From assembly GCF_006385805.1 (NCBI RefSeq), contig NZ_VFSG01000001.1, positions 1 through 64,000 on the forward strand: a stretch of DNA of 64,000 nt, in the 5' to 3' direction. Position 1 is the first letter of the stretch, and the number at the start of each line of letters is the position of its first letter. Below, one piece after another: positions 24,642 through 33,495 of the stretch. The stretch comes from Streptococcus xiaochunlingii (lineage in GTDB: Bacteria > Bacillota > Bacilli > Lactobacillales > Streptococcaceae). The position numbers and the translations under genes were made by a program. The notes under the pieces are model-generated. The model saw only the letters and a list, made by a program, of their open reading frames with translations, had not been told where the DNA came from and did not search any database.

Positions 24642-24820
24642 GTGGGACAGAAATCGGTCATTCGTTAGAATTCGATTTCGTCGTCCCACCTCCGCACAGT
24701 TGAGTAGGGCTGTAAAAGTTGATGAAATCAGCGTAGTAGAGCCCTACTCAACCACTGCGTCTTGCTCGATAATCCAAAGACAATATCGAGGCTAGGATTT
24801 TTGTCCCAGCCTCGATATTG
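24642..24820. repeat. Hairpin-rich intergenic element (three stems)
   Basis: The gene-free stretch 24621-24934 holds a compact element. Stem 1: GTGGGAC-a-GAAATCG (24642-24656) with CGATTTC-gtc-GTCCCAC (24673-24689). Stem 2: a perfect 13-base pair 24699-24711 / 24740-24752, extended by CGCA/TGCG. Stem 3: a perfect 13-base pair 24781-24793 / 24808-24820. GGGACAGAAA at the left and TTTTTGTCCC at the right can also pair end to end. It looks like one copy of an interspersed streptococcal repeat, or a stable RNA. No open reading frame. Confidence 0.7.
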
Positions 24821-24868
24821 GTAGATAGGGATATTCATCTCCCAATTAAATTCAAGTTTTTGCATATC

Positions 24869-24897
24869 AATCTCTCTATTTTTAGAGAGATTTTTTC
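24869..24897 (+). terminator. Terminator upstream of ccdA
   Basis: AATCTCTCTA / TAGAGAGATT with loop TTTT, then T4C (24869-24897). A TATACT -10 for ccdA follows at about 24900-24905. Confidence 0.8.
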
Positions 24898-24934
24898 TTT
24901 ATACTAGTGTCAGAAAGTAAGGGAGGTAATTGGA

Positions 24935-25645
24935 ATGATTGAAAATAGTTTGTTTTCCATTTCAGTGTTCTTAGCGGGGATTCTATCTTTTTTCTCTCCG
25001 TGTATTTTGCCGTTGATGCCAGTCTATGTAGGGATCTTATTAGATTCTGAGCACGAAAAAACGGTGCGTATTTTTGGAAAAGATGTTTCTTGGTATGGTT
25101 TGGTCAAGACCCTCTGTTTTATTGCTGGTCTATCAACCGTATTTCTCATCCTAGGTTATGGTGCGGGTGCCCTGGGTCAGGTACTCTATGCTCCCTGGTT
25201 CCGTTACCTACTAGGAGGGATTGTCATCTTATTGGGAATCCATCAGATGGGTCTCATCAATCTTCGGCAACTCCAAAAACAAAAGAGTATCCAACTGAAG
25301 AAGGACGAAAAACGCAACGAATTCTTCAATGCCTTTCTAATTGGAGTGACCTTTAGTTTTGGGTGGACTCCTTGTGTCGGACCTGTATTAAGCTCGGTTT
25401 TAGCGCTTGCGGCTTCTGGAGGAAATGGTGCTCTACAAGGAGCGCTCTTAATGCTGGTTTACACCTTGGGCTTAGCTCTTCCCTTCTTACTCTTGGCCCT
25501 GGCTTCAGGCTGGGTCTTGCAACGCTTTGCCAAACTCAAGCCTCATATGGGGACCTTGAAAAAAATCGGTGGTGCTCTCATCGTCTTGATGGGCATCTTG
25601 CTGATGCTGGGTAATCTCAACAGCCTAGCATCCCTGTTTCACTAA
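24935..25645 (+). CDS. ccdA: Thiol-disulfide electron transporter CcdA
   Basis: 236 residues, about six membrane segments. DsbD-beta/CcdA-type protein that passes reducing equivalents from cytoplasmic thioredoxin across the membrane. Two conserved cysteines lie in FFSPCILPLMPVY (segment 1) and FGWTPCVGPVLSS (segment 4), the redox pair of the family. Start ATG with GGGAGG. First gene of the ccdA - Met-rich lipoprotein - thioredoxin lipoprotein - msrAB operon; in pneumococcus the corresponding CcdA1 reduces the surface thioredoxin Etrx1, which feeds MsrAB. Confidence 0.93.
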   Translation: MIENSLFSISVFLAGILSFFSPCILPLMPVYVGILLDSEHEKTVRIFGKDVSWYGLVKTLCFIAGLSTVFLILGYGAGALGQVLYAPWFRYLLGGIVILLGIHQMGLINLRQLQKQKSIQLKKDEKRNEFFNAFLIGVTFSFGWTPCVGPVLSSVLALAASGGNGALQGALLMLVYTLGLALPFLLLALASGWVLQRFAKLKPHMGTLKKIGGALIVLMGILLMLGNLNSLASLFH

Positions 25646-25671
25646 TCTTGAATGATTAAAGGAGAAAAATC

Positions 25672-25977
25672 ATGAAAAAAATTCTTGCACTTACCATTGC
25701 TACCCTTAGCATCGTCACTTTAGCAGCTTGTTCTGGACAAAAATCTGATTCAGATATGAAAAAAACGGACGATAGTAGTATGATGAAGAAGGACGATATG
25801 AAGGATTCGTCCATGTCCGATGATAAAATGAAAAAAGGCGATATGAAAGACTCATCTATGATGTCTGACAGCAGTTCTGAAATGAAAGACAACATGAAAG
25901 AAGATAAGATGAAATCGAGCGATTCAGAGATGAAGGACGACATGAGTGACTCATCTGACATGAAATCAGACCAATAA
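25672..25977 (+). CDS. Methionine-rich low-complexity lipoprotein
   Basis: 101 residues. A lipoprotein signal peptide ends in the lipobox LAAC with C20. The mature 82 residues are almost only S, D, K, M and E in short repeats such as MKDSSM and DDMKDSSM, and contain 15 methionines and no aromatic residue, so it is disordered and surface-anchored. It lies between ccdA and the thioredoxin lipoprotein gene, upstream of msrAB, with AAAGGAGAAA before ATG. A sacrificial methionine pool or a Cu(I)-binding role would fit; both are inference. The opposite strand also has an open frame, which is a by-product of the repeats. Confidence 0.85.
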   Translation: MKKILALTIATLSIVTLAACSGQKSDSDMKKTDDSSMMKKDDMKDSSMSDDKMKKGDMKDSSMMSDSSSEMKDNMKEDKMKSSDSEMKDDMSDSSDMKSDQ

Positions 25978-26042
25978 AGGACAATAGGAAGAGGAGGTCG
26001 TCTGTTTGGGCGACTTTCTCCCTATTTGAAGAGGAGGAAGAC

Positions 26043-26603
26043 ATGAAAAAAATGGCCATAGTAGCGACAGGGCTTTTGTGTGTAGGATTGTTAGGGGCCT
26101 GCTCCGGCCAGGGGATGGAGTCATCCAATAAAGGCGAGACTAAGCAGACAGCCAAAACGGGAGGTTCAGAGCAAGCTGGCAAGAAAGTTCTGGATTTTAG
26201 CCTGCAAGGAGTAGACGGCAAGACCTACCGCTTATCAGATTACAAAGGGAAGAAAGTCTATCTCAAGTTTTGGGCTTCCTGGTGCTCAATCTGTCTTTCA
26301 ACATTAGGTGACACAAATGATTTAGCAAAGGCAGAGGAGGGTAAGGATTATGTAGTTCTAACTGTTGTCGCTCCGACATTCAATGGGGAAAAATCAGCCG
26401 ATGACTTTAAAAATTGGTACCAGGCTTTGGACTACAAAGATTTCCCAGTCTTAATGGACAGTAAGGGCGATTTACTCAAAGAGTATGGGATTCGCTCTTA
26501 TCCATCTGCTCTCTTTATTACGAGCGATGGAACACTCGCCAAGACCCATATCGGCTATATGAGTAAGGAAGACATCGTCCAGACTCTAAAAGAAATGAAG
26601 TAA
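26043..26603 (+). CDS. Extracytoplasmic thioredoxin-like lipoprotein (TlpA/ResA type, Etrx1-like)
   Basis: 186 residues. Lipoprotein signal with C20 in LLGACSG, a Ser/Lys/Gly linker, then a thioredoxin fold whose active site is C81-S-I-C84 in FWASWCSICLSTL. The cis-Pro strand is near SYPSALFI (about 159-166). CSIC rather than CGPC matches the pneumococcal Etrx1 that reduces MsrAB. It takes electrons from CcdA, encoded two genes upstream. GAGGAGG ribosome binding site. A partly paired stem lies in the 65-base gap before it and could tune expression relative to the Met-rich gene. Confidence 0.9.
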   Translation: MKKMAIVATGLLCVGLLGACSGQGMESSNKGETKQTAKTGGSEQAGKKVLDFSLQGVDGKTYRLSDYKGKKVYLKFWASWCSICLSTLGDTNDLAKAEEGKDYVVLTVVAPTFNGEKSADDFKNWYQALDYKDFPVLMDSKGDLLKEYGIRSYPSALFITSDGTLAKTHIGYMSKEDIVQTLKEMK

Positions 26604-26615
26604 GGAGGACATAAA

Positions 26616-27737
26616 ATGGAAACAAAATGGAAACTCATTTCCGTTCTTTTAGTAGGCCTGCTTTGTTTTGGACTCTTTTTCCTTATCAAAGGATCCATGG
26701 CCTTGGATACATCAGATGCGACGACTGAGCAGATCAAAAAAGCGTCCATGAGTCAGACACCAGTAGCAAACAAAAAGAAGGAAGAAAAAGTCAATCCAGA
26801 AGACCAACGAGAAATCTATCTAGCTGGTGGCTGCTTCTGGGGTGTGGAAGAGTATTTTTCCCGTGTTCCAGGCGTCATTGATGCCGAATCAGGTTATGCC
26901 AATGGAAAAGGGGATACTACCAAGTATGAACTGGTCAACCAAACAGGGCATGCCGAAACGGTACACATCACCTATAATGTCAAGAAGGTTTCCTTGAAAG
27001 AACTGCTTCTACACTATTTCCGGATTATTGATCCAACATCAAAAAACCGTCAGGGAAATGATCAGGGAAGTCAATATCGGACAGGAGTTTATTACACCGA
27101 TCAAGCAGATTTGCCAACCATAAATCAAGTATTTGAAGAAGTGGCGAAGAAATATGATAAGCCTTTGGCTGTAGAAAAAGAAGAACTTGCTAATTATATC
27201 AAGGCGGAAGACTACCATCAGGACTATCTACAGAAACATCCGAATGGCTATTGTCACATTGATGTGAATCAAGCTTCTTATCCGGTTATTGACGCTAGTC
27301 GCTATCCAAAGCCGAGCGATGAAGAGATCAAGAAGAAGTTATCGCCCGAAGAATATGCAGTGACGCAAGAAAATGATACAGAGCGTGCTTTTTCTAATCG
27401 CTATTGGGATAAGTTTGAAGCGGGCATCTATGTGGATGTCGTAACAGGAGAGCCCCTCTTCTCCTCAAAAGATAAATTTGATTCCGGTTGTGGTTGGCCA
27501 AGCTTTAGCCGGCCGATCAGTCCCGATGTGGCAACCTACAAGGAAGATAAGAGTTTCAATATGACTCGGACAGAGGTTCGGAGTCGAGTAGGAAATTCCC
27601 ATCTAGGCCACGTCTTTACGGATGGACCTAAGGAAAAAGGTGGCCTTCGCTACTGCATCAATAGTTTGTCAATTAAATTCATTCCTAAAGCAGAGATGGC
27701 AGAAAAGGGCTACGGCTATTTGTTGGACTATGTCTGA
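26616..27737 (+). CDS. msrAB: Surface methionine sulfoxide reductase MsrAB
   Basis: 373 residues. An N-terminal membrane anchor (about 6-28) and linker are followed by MsrA (about 65-210) with catalytic C73 in GGCFWGVEE, and MsrB (about 230-370) with zinc/structural CGWPSFS and catalytic C347 in RYCINSLS. Reduces S- and R-methionine sulfoxide in exported proteins using the thioredoxin lipoprotein encoded 12 bases upstream. Typical length for the streptococcal fused enzyme (SP_0660 type). The ribosome binding site is AAGGAGG. Confidence 0.95.
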   Translation: METKWKLISVLLVGLLCFGLFFLIKGSMALDTSDATTEQIKKASMSQTPVANKKKEEKVNPEDQREIYLAGGCFWGVEEYFSRVPGVIDAESGYANGKGDTTKYELVNQTGHAETVHITYNVKKVSLKELLLHYFRIIDPTSKNRQGNDQGSQYRTGVYYTDQADLPTINQVFEEVAKKYDKPLAVEKEELANYIKAEDYHQDYLQKHPNGYCHIDVNQASYPVIDASRYPKPSDEEIKKKLSPEEYAVTQENDTERAFSNRYWDKFEAGIYVDVVTGEPLFSSKDKFDSGCGWPSFSRPISPDVATYKEDKSFNMTRTEVRSRVGNSHLGHVFTDGPKEKGGLRYCINSLSIKFIPKAEMAEKGYGYLLDYV

Positions 27738-27795
27738 GACTTTTTGCGACCTACTTTGATATAATGAGTATAACAAGGATAAGTAGGTGAAACAC

Positions 27796-28530
27796 ATGTA
27801 TTCAATCATGATTGTAGAAGACGAAGAGCTGGTTCGGCAGGGACTGACTTCTCTAGTGAATTATGAACAGTTTGGGATGAAGGTCATTGACCAAGCGGAA
27901 AATGGGCGAATAGCTTGGGAAAAATTTCAAGCACAACCGGCTGATCTCCTCTTGACTGATATTAATATGCCACAGTTGAATGGCTTAGATTTGGCCCAAC
28001 TAGTCCGAGAGAAAGCTCCATCCTGCCATATCATCTTTCTAACAGGCTATGATGATTTTGAGTTTGCTCAGAAAGCCATTCGACTCGGAGCAGATGACTA
28101 TCTCCTCAAGCCCTTTTCAAAAGCAGATATTGAAGAGATGCTGGAGAAAGTCAAGAATAAGCTAGACGAGGAAGGAAAGAAAGCCCAGGTTGAAACCTTG
28201 GTGGATCAGGGGCATTCGACGGAGTTGGAAGAGGCTATTCATTCCCGCTTAGCGGATTCCCAATTAACCCTCAAGGACTTGGCTCTTCAACTGGGTTTTA
28301 GTCCCTCTTATCTGAGTGTCCTAATCAAGAAAAAATTGGGCCTCCCTTTTCAAGAATACTTGATCCAAGAACGGATGAAAAAGGCCAAACTTTTACTCTT
28401 GACGACCGATCTCAAGATTTATGAGATTGCAGATCAGGTTGGCTTTGAGGATATGAACTATTTTTCTCAACGCTTTAAACAAGTAGTCGGTGTAACCCCA
28501 AGACAATACAAAAAAGGAGAGTATGAATGA
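27796..28530 (+). CDS. rr09: AraC-type response regulator of two-component system 09
   Basis: 244 residues from ATG 27796; a GTG nine bases earlier is an alternative start. The receiver domain (1 to about 120) has the acidic pair EDEE near the N terminus, phospho-acceptor D55 in LLTDINMP and KPFSK. The AraC/XylS DNA-binding domain is C-terminal (about 150-244, LKDLALQLGFSPSYLSVLIKK and VGFEDMNYFSQRFKQVVGVTPRQYKK). Gene order msrAB - regulator - kinase matches pneumococcal SP0660-SP0662 (TCS09). A TATAAT at about 27759-27764 gives it its own promoter. It overlaps the kinase gene by 4 bases. Confidence 0.9.
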   Translation: MYSIMIVEDEELVRQGLTSLVNYEQFGMKVIDQAENGRIAWEKFQAQPADLLLTDINMPQLNGLDLAQLVREKAPSCHIIFLTGYDDFEFAQKAIRLGADDYLLKPFSKADIEEMLEKVKNKLDEEGKKAQVETLVDQGHSTELEEAIHSRLADSQLTLKDLALQLGFSPSYLSVLIKKKLGLPFQEYLIQERMKKAKLLLLTTDLKIYEIADQVGFEDMNYFSQRFKQVVGVTPRQYKKGEYE

Positions 28531-30239
28531 AACGATACCCTTTGCTGATTCAGCTGATTGTTTATGTATTTGTCTTCATTCTCTTGCTCTTGGGTTTAGT
28601 CGGTAGTCTATACTATCAAACTAGCTCAGCAACCATTGGCCAACTGACGGAGCGAACAACCCGCAATAGTATCGACCAGAGTAGTCAGTTTATCGCCTCC
28701 TATCTGAAAAAATTGAAGCAGACCACCTCGGTCCTCAGTAAAGAAGAGAGTATTCGTCAGTTTGCTCAAGACAAGGAGGTGAGCCCAGAAGCCGTTCAAA
28801 GTCTGATGCGAACCATTATTGAGACAGACCCAGATCTGGTTTCGGCTGTCTTAGTAACTAAGGATGGACGCCTTGTTGCTACGGATTCTCAAATTAGCAT
28901 GCAGACCTCATCGGATATGATGAACGAAAGCTGGTATCAGGAGGCTATCAAAGAGAGGGCCATTCCTGTCTTGACGCCAGCCCGGAAGGAATCTTTGTCT
29001 TCAGAGAAGGACAAGTGGGTGATTTCTATCACCCAGGAAGTGGTGGATGCTTCTGGTCAAAATCTAGGAGTTTTGCGCCTAGATATTGGCTATCAGAGCC
29101 TAGAAGCTTATCTGGATCATCTCCAACTTGGCAAAAAAGGCTTTAGTTTCATCATCAATCAGAAGCATGAATTTGTCTACCATCCTAAAAAGACAGTCTA
29201 TTCTTCCAGTCAGGAAATGCAGGCCATGCAACCCTATATTGCTGTCAAGGATGGCTATGCCCAAAAGGGGCAGAACTTTGTCTACCAAATTGCTATACCA
29301 GAGAGTGATTGGACCTTAATTGGAGTGGCTTCTCTAGAAGGTCTACAGATGCTTCAATCGCAAATGCTCTATTCCTTTATAGGTTTAGGTGCTCTCGTCC
29401 TCATCATGTGCTGGCTGGGAATCTGGTTCATTCTGCGCTTGTGGATCAAACCCCTACAAGATTTGCAGGCCGTCATTCTGAAAATAGGATCTGGTCATTC
29501 CCACTTGCGGGCAACTACCAAGGGATCGCCTGAATTGGTAGATCTTGCTCAAGCCTTCAACCGTATGTTGGATCAAATTGAAAACCTTATGCAATTGGTT
29601 AAAGAAGAGGAACAAAACGCACGACGTTATGAACTGCGAGCTCTTTCAGCCCAAATCAATCCTCATTTCCTCTATAACACCTTGGATACCATTGTCTGGA
29701 TGGCTGAGTTTAATGATGGTCAGCGCGTGGTTGACTTGACTAAGTCCCTAGCCAAATATTTCCGCCTTGCTCTCAATCAAGGACAGGAACAAATTAGGCT
29801 TCAGGACGAAATAGACCATGTGCGCCAGTATCTCTTCATTCAGAAACAACGCTATGGAGATAAGTTGAATTATGAAATTTTTGAAGAGGGGACGTTGGGA
29901 GATTATCAGCTTCCAAAACTGGTTCTACAACCCTTAGTGGAAAATGCCATCTATCACGGCATCAAGGAGATGGATCGGCCGGGCATGATACGAGTCACTT
30001 CGGAAATCAGAGAAGAACAAGTAGTTCTGACGATTTACGATAATGGACGAGGCTTTGCCTTGTCTGAGTCGACAGACCAAACCCTTCTTCGGCTAGGAGG
30101 AGTTGGTTTGCAAAATGTGGATCAACGCTTGCGGTTACAGTTTGGGGCTAGCTATCATATGGAGATTAATTCTAAGCCTAATAGCTATACGAAAATCACT
30201 CTTTATCTACCCCTCACATCACGTGACGAACATTCATAG
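28527..30239 (+). CDS. hk09: Sensor histidine kinase of two-component system 09 (YesM-like)
   Basis: 570 residues. Membrane segments at about 7-27 and 281-303 enclose an extracellular Cache-like sensor domain (about 30-280). Then come HAMP (about 305-360) and a LytS/YesM-family kinase core with the phospho-acceptor His in QINPHFLYNTLD, the N box LVENAIYHGI, and DNGRGFA / GVGLQNVDQRL of the ATPase domain. The YesM type usually pairs with AraC-type regulators and often senses sugars or surface stress; the signal here is unknown. ATGA overlap with the regulator gene. Confidence 0.92.
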   Translation: MKRYPLLIQLIVYVFVFILLLLGLVGSLYYQTSSATIGQLTERTTRNSIDQSSQFIASYLKKLKQTTSVLSKEESIRQFAQDKEVSPEAVQSLMRTIIETDPDLVSAVLVTKDGRLVATDSQISMQTSSDMMNESWYQEAIKERAIPVLTPARKESLSSEKDKWVISITQEVVDASGQNLGVLRLDIGYQSLEAYLDHLQLGKKGFSFIINQKHEFVYHPKKTVYSSSQEMQAMQPYIAVKDGYAQKGQNFVYQIAIPESDWTLIGVASLEGLQMLQSQMLYSFIGLGALVLIMCWLGIWFILRLWIKPLQDLQAVILKIGSGHSHLRATTKGSPELVDLAQAFNRMLDQIENLMQLVKEEEQNARRYELRALSAQINPHFLYNTLDTIVWMAEFNDGQRVVDLTKSLAKYFRLALNQGQEQIRLQDEIDHVRQYLFIQKQRYGDKLNYEIFEEGTLGDYQLPKLVLQPLVENAIYHGIKEMDRPGMIRVTSEIREEQVVLTIYDNGRGFALSESTDQTLLRLGGVGLQNVDQRLRLQFGASYHMEINSKPNSYTKITLYLPLTSRDEHS

Positions 30240-30269
30240 AGACAAAGATCACCCTCTTTGTCTCTTTTT
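30238..30269 (+). terminator. Terminator of the TCS09 operon
   Basis: Perfect AGAGACAAAG / CTTTGTCTCT stem with an eight-base loop and a T5 run, overlapping the hk09 stop codon. Confidence 0.88.
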
Positions 30270-30330
30270 ACTTTCAAAATGAAAATAGAATCTTCTAAAA
30301 AACTTTCCTTAGGTGAGTACGGACGTTAGG

Positions 30331-30772
30331 TGAAATTATCCAGTGGATGATTTCAGCAATCCAAGAAGTTCCATGGCTAAATAAAGATACAAAGGGCGTC
30401 TGCGGATAAAGTCAAAATAGGAAGTTTGACGTAGAATCTTTCGATTCTAGGAGAATTTATCTTTTTGACACAATCCGCAGACCGTGTTCAATTAGTTTTG
30501 AGCCCCTTCGTTCTTTAATTTCTAGGCTCAGGCTAAAACAGTTCCCCAAACTGTTTTACTCTCAAAACTCCCGAGTGCCTGAAACAATTAGGTTTCATGC
30601 ACTTTTCTCACATCGGAAAGTTTTAGATCTGCTTAAATGACTCAAAAAATAGAATCCTTTTTTGAAGAATCGTTTAGTTGTTTTCTGTAAAAAGTTTGTC
30701 TACATACTAAAGCAGGCTTTTTCTGATGAGACAGGAAGAAGAGGTAAATTAAATCGTCAGACTTTTTACAGA
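30331..30772. repeat. Gene-free 620-base stretch with a cluster of inverted repeats
   Basis: 30240-30861 has no credible gene. It holds these stems. (a) TGAAAT-t-ATCC / GGAT-g-ATTTCA, 30331-30355. (b) GTCTGCGGAT-aaa-GTCAAAA (30398-30417) with TTTTGAC-aca-ATCCGCAGAC (30463-30482), enclosing TAGAATC/GATTCTA. (c) GTTTTGAG/CTCAAAAC (30495 and 30561) around TGAGCC/GGCTCA and the perfect TAAAACAGTT/AACTGTTTTA (30534-30558). (d) GTGC-c-TGAAAC / GTTTCA-t-GCAC, 30575-30602. (e) TCTGTAAAAAGT (30684) / ACTTTTTACAGA (30761). These look like degraded interspersed repeats or small RNA genes. Confidence 0.6.
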
Positions 30773-30861
30773 TTATCTCTTTTCCGTTGAAATTCTATCT
30801 AAAGATAGGGATTTATGATAAAATAAAGTGTTACAACTAAAGGTATGAATAAAGGAAGACT

Positions 30862-31440
30862 ATGCGCAAAGAAATATCCCCTGAATTATTTAATTATAAT
30901 AAATATCCTGGACCGGAATTTCGTCTGGTTGGCAATCAAGTGCTAGCAGAACAATTGACATTTGAGCTAGTTGAGAACCAAAATGATGCCTTTGATGCGA
31001 CGGTCTTTGGTCAGCGCTTTTCAGAGGTTTTAACCAAATTTGATTATATTGTCGGTGATTGGAGCAATGAACAGTTGCGTCTACGTGGCTTCTATAAGGA
31101 CGACCGTCCGGTCACAGATACAGAGAAAATCAGTCGCTTGGAAGATTATTTATTAGAATACTGTAGCTATGGCTGTGCTTATTTTGTCCTAGAAAATGCA
31201 GAACCACGTCGAGCATCCTTTGACAAGAAATCTTCTCCAAAGCAACAGGAAGAGGGCAATCGTTCTGCTAAGCGTGGCGGTCGTCAAAATCGCCGCAATC
31301 GCTCCAAAAATCAGCCACGAGAACGTGAACAAGAGCAAAAACAAAAGGCTTCTCAACCAAAGAAAAAGAACCGTCAGCGGTCTAGAAAAAAAGATGCACA
31401 GGGTGAGCAAGAACGCCACTTTGTCATCCGTCAAAAGTAA
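30862..31440 (+). CDS. YutD family protein with a basic tail
   Basis: 192 residues. Residues 1-115 match the YutD (DUF1027) family: GPEFRLVGNQVLAE, DAFDATVFGQRFSEVLTKFDYIVGDWSNEQLRLRGFY and the Cys-containing EYCSYGCAYFVLEN. The remaining 75 residues are Lys/Arg/Gln-rich and repetitive (RGGRQNRRNRSKNQPRERE), probably disordered and nucleic-acid binding, and absent from the shorter Bacillus protein. Function unknown. AAAGGAAG ribosome binding site and a TAAAAT -10 at about 30820. It is 18 bases upstream of rlmN, a neighbour kept across streptococci, suggesting a link to ribosome or RNA biology. Confidence 0.82.
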   Translation: MRKEISPELFNYNKYPGPEFRLVGNQVLAEQLTFELVENQNDAFDATVFGQRFSEVLTKFDYIVGDWSNEQLRLRGFYKDDRPVTDTEKISRLEDYLLEYCSYGCAYFVLENAEPRRASFDKKSSPKQQEEGNRSAKRGGRQNRRNRSKNQPREREQEQKQKASQPKKKNRQRSRKKDAQGEQERHFVIRQK

Positions 31441-31458
31441 AGAGAGAAAAGAGATAAG

Positions 31459-32547
31459 ATGAAACCTTCAATTTATGGTCTGACTCGACAAGAACTGATC
31501 GAGTGGGCAGAAGAACATGGTGAAAAGAAATTCCGAGCAACCCAAATCTGGGAATGGCTTTATCGGAAACGCGTTCAGTCATTTGAAGAAATGACCAACC
31601 TATCGAAGGACTTGATCGAAACCTTGAATGACCAGTTCGTGATCAATCCTTTGAAACAACGGATCGTTCAAGAATCAGCAGATGGAACCGTCAAATACCT
31701 CTTTGAGTTGCCAGACGGCATGTTGATCGAGACGGTATTGATGCGCCAACATTATGGCTTGTCGGTCTGTGTCACCACTCAGGTAGGGTGCAACATCGGC
31801 TGTACCTTCTGTGCATCTGGTTTGATCAAGAAACAACGCGACTTGAACAGTGGGGAAATCGTTGCCCAAATCATGTTGGTTCAAAAATACTTTGACGAAC
31901 GTGGACAAGATGAACGCGTCAGCCACATCGTTGTGATGGGAATTGGTGAGCCATTTGATAACTACAAGAATGTCTTGAGCTTTGTCCGTACGGTCAATGA
32001 TGACAAGGGGCTGGCTATCGGTGCGCGCCACATTACCGTTTCAACGTCTGGCTTAGCCCATAAGATTCGTGATTTTGCTAATGAAGGGGTTCAGGTCAAT
32101 TTGGCAGTATCCCTGCATGCTCCAAACAATGACTTGCGTTCTAGCATCATGAAAATCAACCGAGCTTTCCCAATTGAGAAACTGTTTGCGGCGATTGAGT
32201 ACTATATCGAAACGACCAACCGCCGGGTGACCTTCGAGTACATCATGCTTAATGAAGTCAATGATGGTGTCGAACAAGCCTTGGAATTGGCAGAACTCCT
32301 TAAAAAGATCAAGAAGCTATCTTATGTCAACTTGATTCCTTACAACCCAGTTAGTGAGCATGACCAATATAGCCGGAGTCCAAGAGAGCGCGTGATGGCC
32401 TTCTATGACACCTTGAAGAAAAACGGAGTCAACTGTGTGGTTCGTCAAGAGCATGGTACGGATATCGATGCTGCTTGTGGACAATTGCGTTCTAATACGA
32501 TGAAGAGAGACCGGGAGAAAGCCATTGTTGAAGAAGCTCAACCGTAA
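31459..32547 (+). CDS. rlmN: Dual-specificity 23S rRNA A2503 / tRNA A37 C2-methyltransferase
   Basis: 362 residues. Radical-SAM enzyme that methylates C2 of A2503 in 23S rRNA and A37 of some tRNAs. The iron-sulfur ligands are C111, C115 and C118 in CNIGCTFC. The late cysteine of the family is in [19 protein letters not shown] near the C terminus, and an N-terminal helical RNA-binding domain precedes (about 1-90). Normal length. AAGAGATAAG lies before the ATG. Its last bases overlap the TTG start of the VanZ-like gene. Confidence 0.95.
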   Translation: MKPSIYGLTRQELIEWAEEHGEKKFRATQIWEWLYRKRVQSFEEMTNLSKDLIETLNDQFVINPLKQRIVQESADGTVKYLFELPDGMLIETVLMRQHYGLSVCVTTQVGCNIGCTFCASGLIKKQRDLNSGEIVAQIMLVQKYFDERGQDERVSHIVVMGIGEPFDNYKNVLSFVRTVNDDKGLAIGARHITVSTSGLAHKIRDFANEGVQVNLAVSLHAPNNDLRSSIMKINRAFPIEKLFAAIEYYIETTNRRVTFEYIMLNEVNDGVEQALELAELLKKIKKLSYVNLIPYNPVSEHDQYSRSPRERVMAFYDTLKKNGVNCVVRQEHGTDIDAACGQLRSNTMKRDREKAIVEEAQP

Positions 32548-33058
32548 CAACTGGCTGATAGAAGAAGGGCAATTAACAAAAAAAGGAAGACAACTGCTAC
32601 TAGGTGGCAGTTTCTTCTATTTTGTCCTGCTCTGTCTCATGTGTTCTCTTCCCCAGCGGCCTGAACCAGGGATGGAAACACCTGGGATTCAACATTTTGG
32701 TCGTGTAGTCGTATTACTGATTCCCTTTAATTCTCTCATCAACCTAGGTCAAGTGACCAGTCTGCTCCAGCTGATCAAGGTGTTTGTACAGAATATAGCC
32801 AACATCTTTCTTTTATCCCCTTTGGTCTTTCAACTGCTTTGGCTCTGGCCTTGGCTAGGCACTCGGAAACGCGTCCTTTGCTTTAGTCTAGGGATGAGTT
32901 TGTGGATTGAGCTCAGTCAGATTGTCCTAGACCTTTTATTTGATTTCAATCGGGTGTTTGAGATAGATGATCTGTGGACCAATACCCTGGGAGGCTACCT
33001 AGCCTATCTGTGTTTTAAATGGCTGCAAGCTTCTATAAGTAAGGACAAGCTATCTTAG
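32525..33058 (+). CDS. VanZ-like membrane protein
   Basis: 177 residues with a TTG start supported by GGGAG at 32514-32518; there is no ATG near. About four membrane segments are visible: [13 protein letters not shown] (about 30-42), [34 protein letters not shown] (about 92-111) and the segment ending [10 protein letters not shown]. The [19 protein letters not shown] block near the C terminus is the VanZ family signature. VanZ gives teicoplanin resistance in enterococci; most VanZ-like proteins have no known role. It overlaps rlmN by 23 bases and so is probably co-translated with it. Confidence 0.85.
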   Translation: MLKKLNRNNWLIEEGQLTKKGRQLLLGGSFFYFVLLCLMCSLPQRPEPGMETPGIQHFGRVVVLLIPFNSLINLGQVTSLLQLIKVFVQNIANIFLLSPLVFQLLWLWPWLGTRKRVLCFSLGMSLWIELSQIVLDLLFDFNRVFEIDDLWTNTLGGYLAYLCFKWLQASISKDKLS

Positions 33059-33103
33059 TTTGGTACAAAATCCGAACAATTGAATACGATTGCAAATTTT
33101 GGG

Positions 33104-33132
33104 TTGACAAACTGTAGGAAGGAAGCTATAAT
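33104..33132 (+). promoter_or_regulatory. Strong promoter of the trpB leader
   Basis: TTGACA (33104-33109), a 17-base spacer and TATAAT (33127-33132): full consensus. Confidence 0.92.
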
Positions 33133-33138
33133 AGCTTC

Positions 33139-33398
33139 AAGACATCAGAAAAGTAGAGGTTTTTCTCACTTCCAGGGAGCTTGTGGTCATTGCGAACAAG
33201 CAGTGGTGAATCTTGAAATGGGCTGATGCGTTTATGATGATGAATTTGAAACAATAAAAATTCGGTGAGCACACCTTATCGTGCACCCTGTTGTTAGACA
33301 GGTCAGAGATGTAGGAGAAAGATTGTCTTCCTACAATTGAGGTGGCACCGCGGTATCGAATCGTCCTCACACAGATTTTTCTGTGTGAGGTTTTTTGT
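33139..33398 (+). promoter_or_regulatory. T-box riboswitch upstream of trpB (candidate tRNA-Trp sensor)
   Basis: The T-box AGGTGGCACCGCGG at 33340-33353 is followed by terminator CCTCACACAG / CTGTGTGAGG and T6 (33365-33396). The 200-base upstream part forms stem I to III structures. TGG at 33219-33221 after TTGAAA is a candidate Trp specifier. The gene controlled, trpB, agrees with Trp sensing. Confidence 0.92.
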
Positions 33399-33495
33399 AT
33401 CTCAAAGGAATCCAGTGAGACTGCAGCTCAAAGGACCAGCGAGAGAGAAAAAAGATCATAAACAGGATTGAAGATATAGAAAAGAGGACACAATC

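Noticed and set aside
25656-25961. 101-codon frame antisense to the Met-rich lipoprotein gene
   Set aside because: It mirrors the repeat structure of the real gene (Ser/Ile/Phe-rich). It has no ribosome binding site and no independent support.
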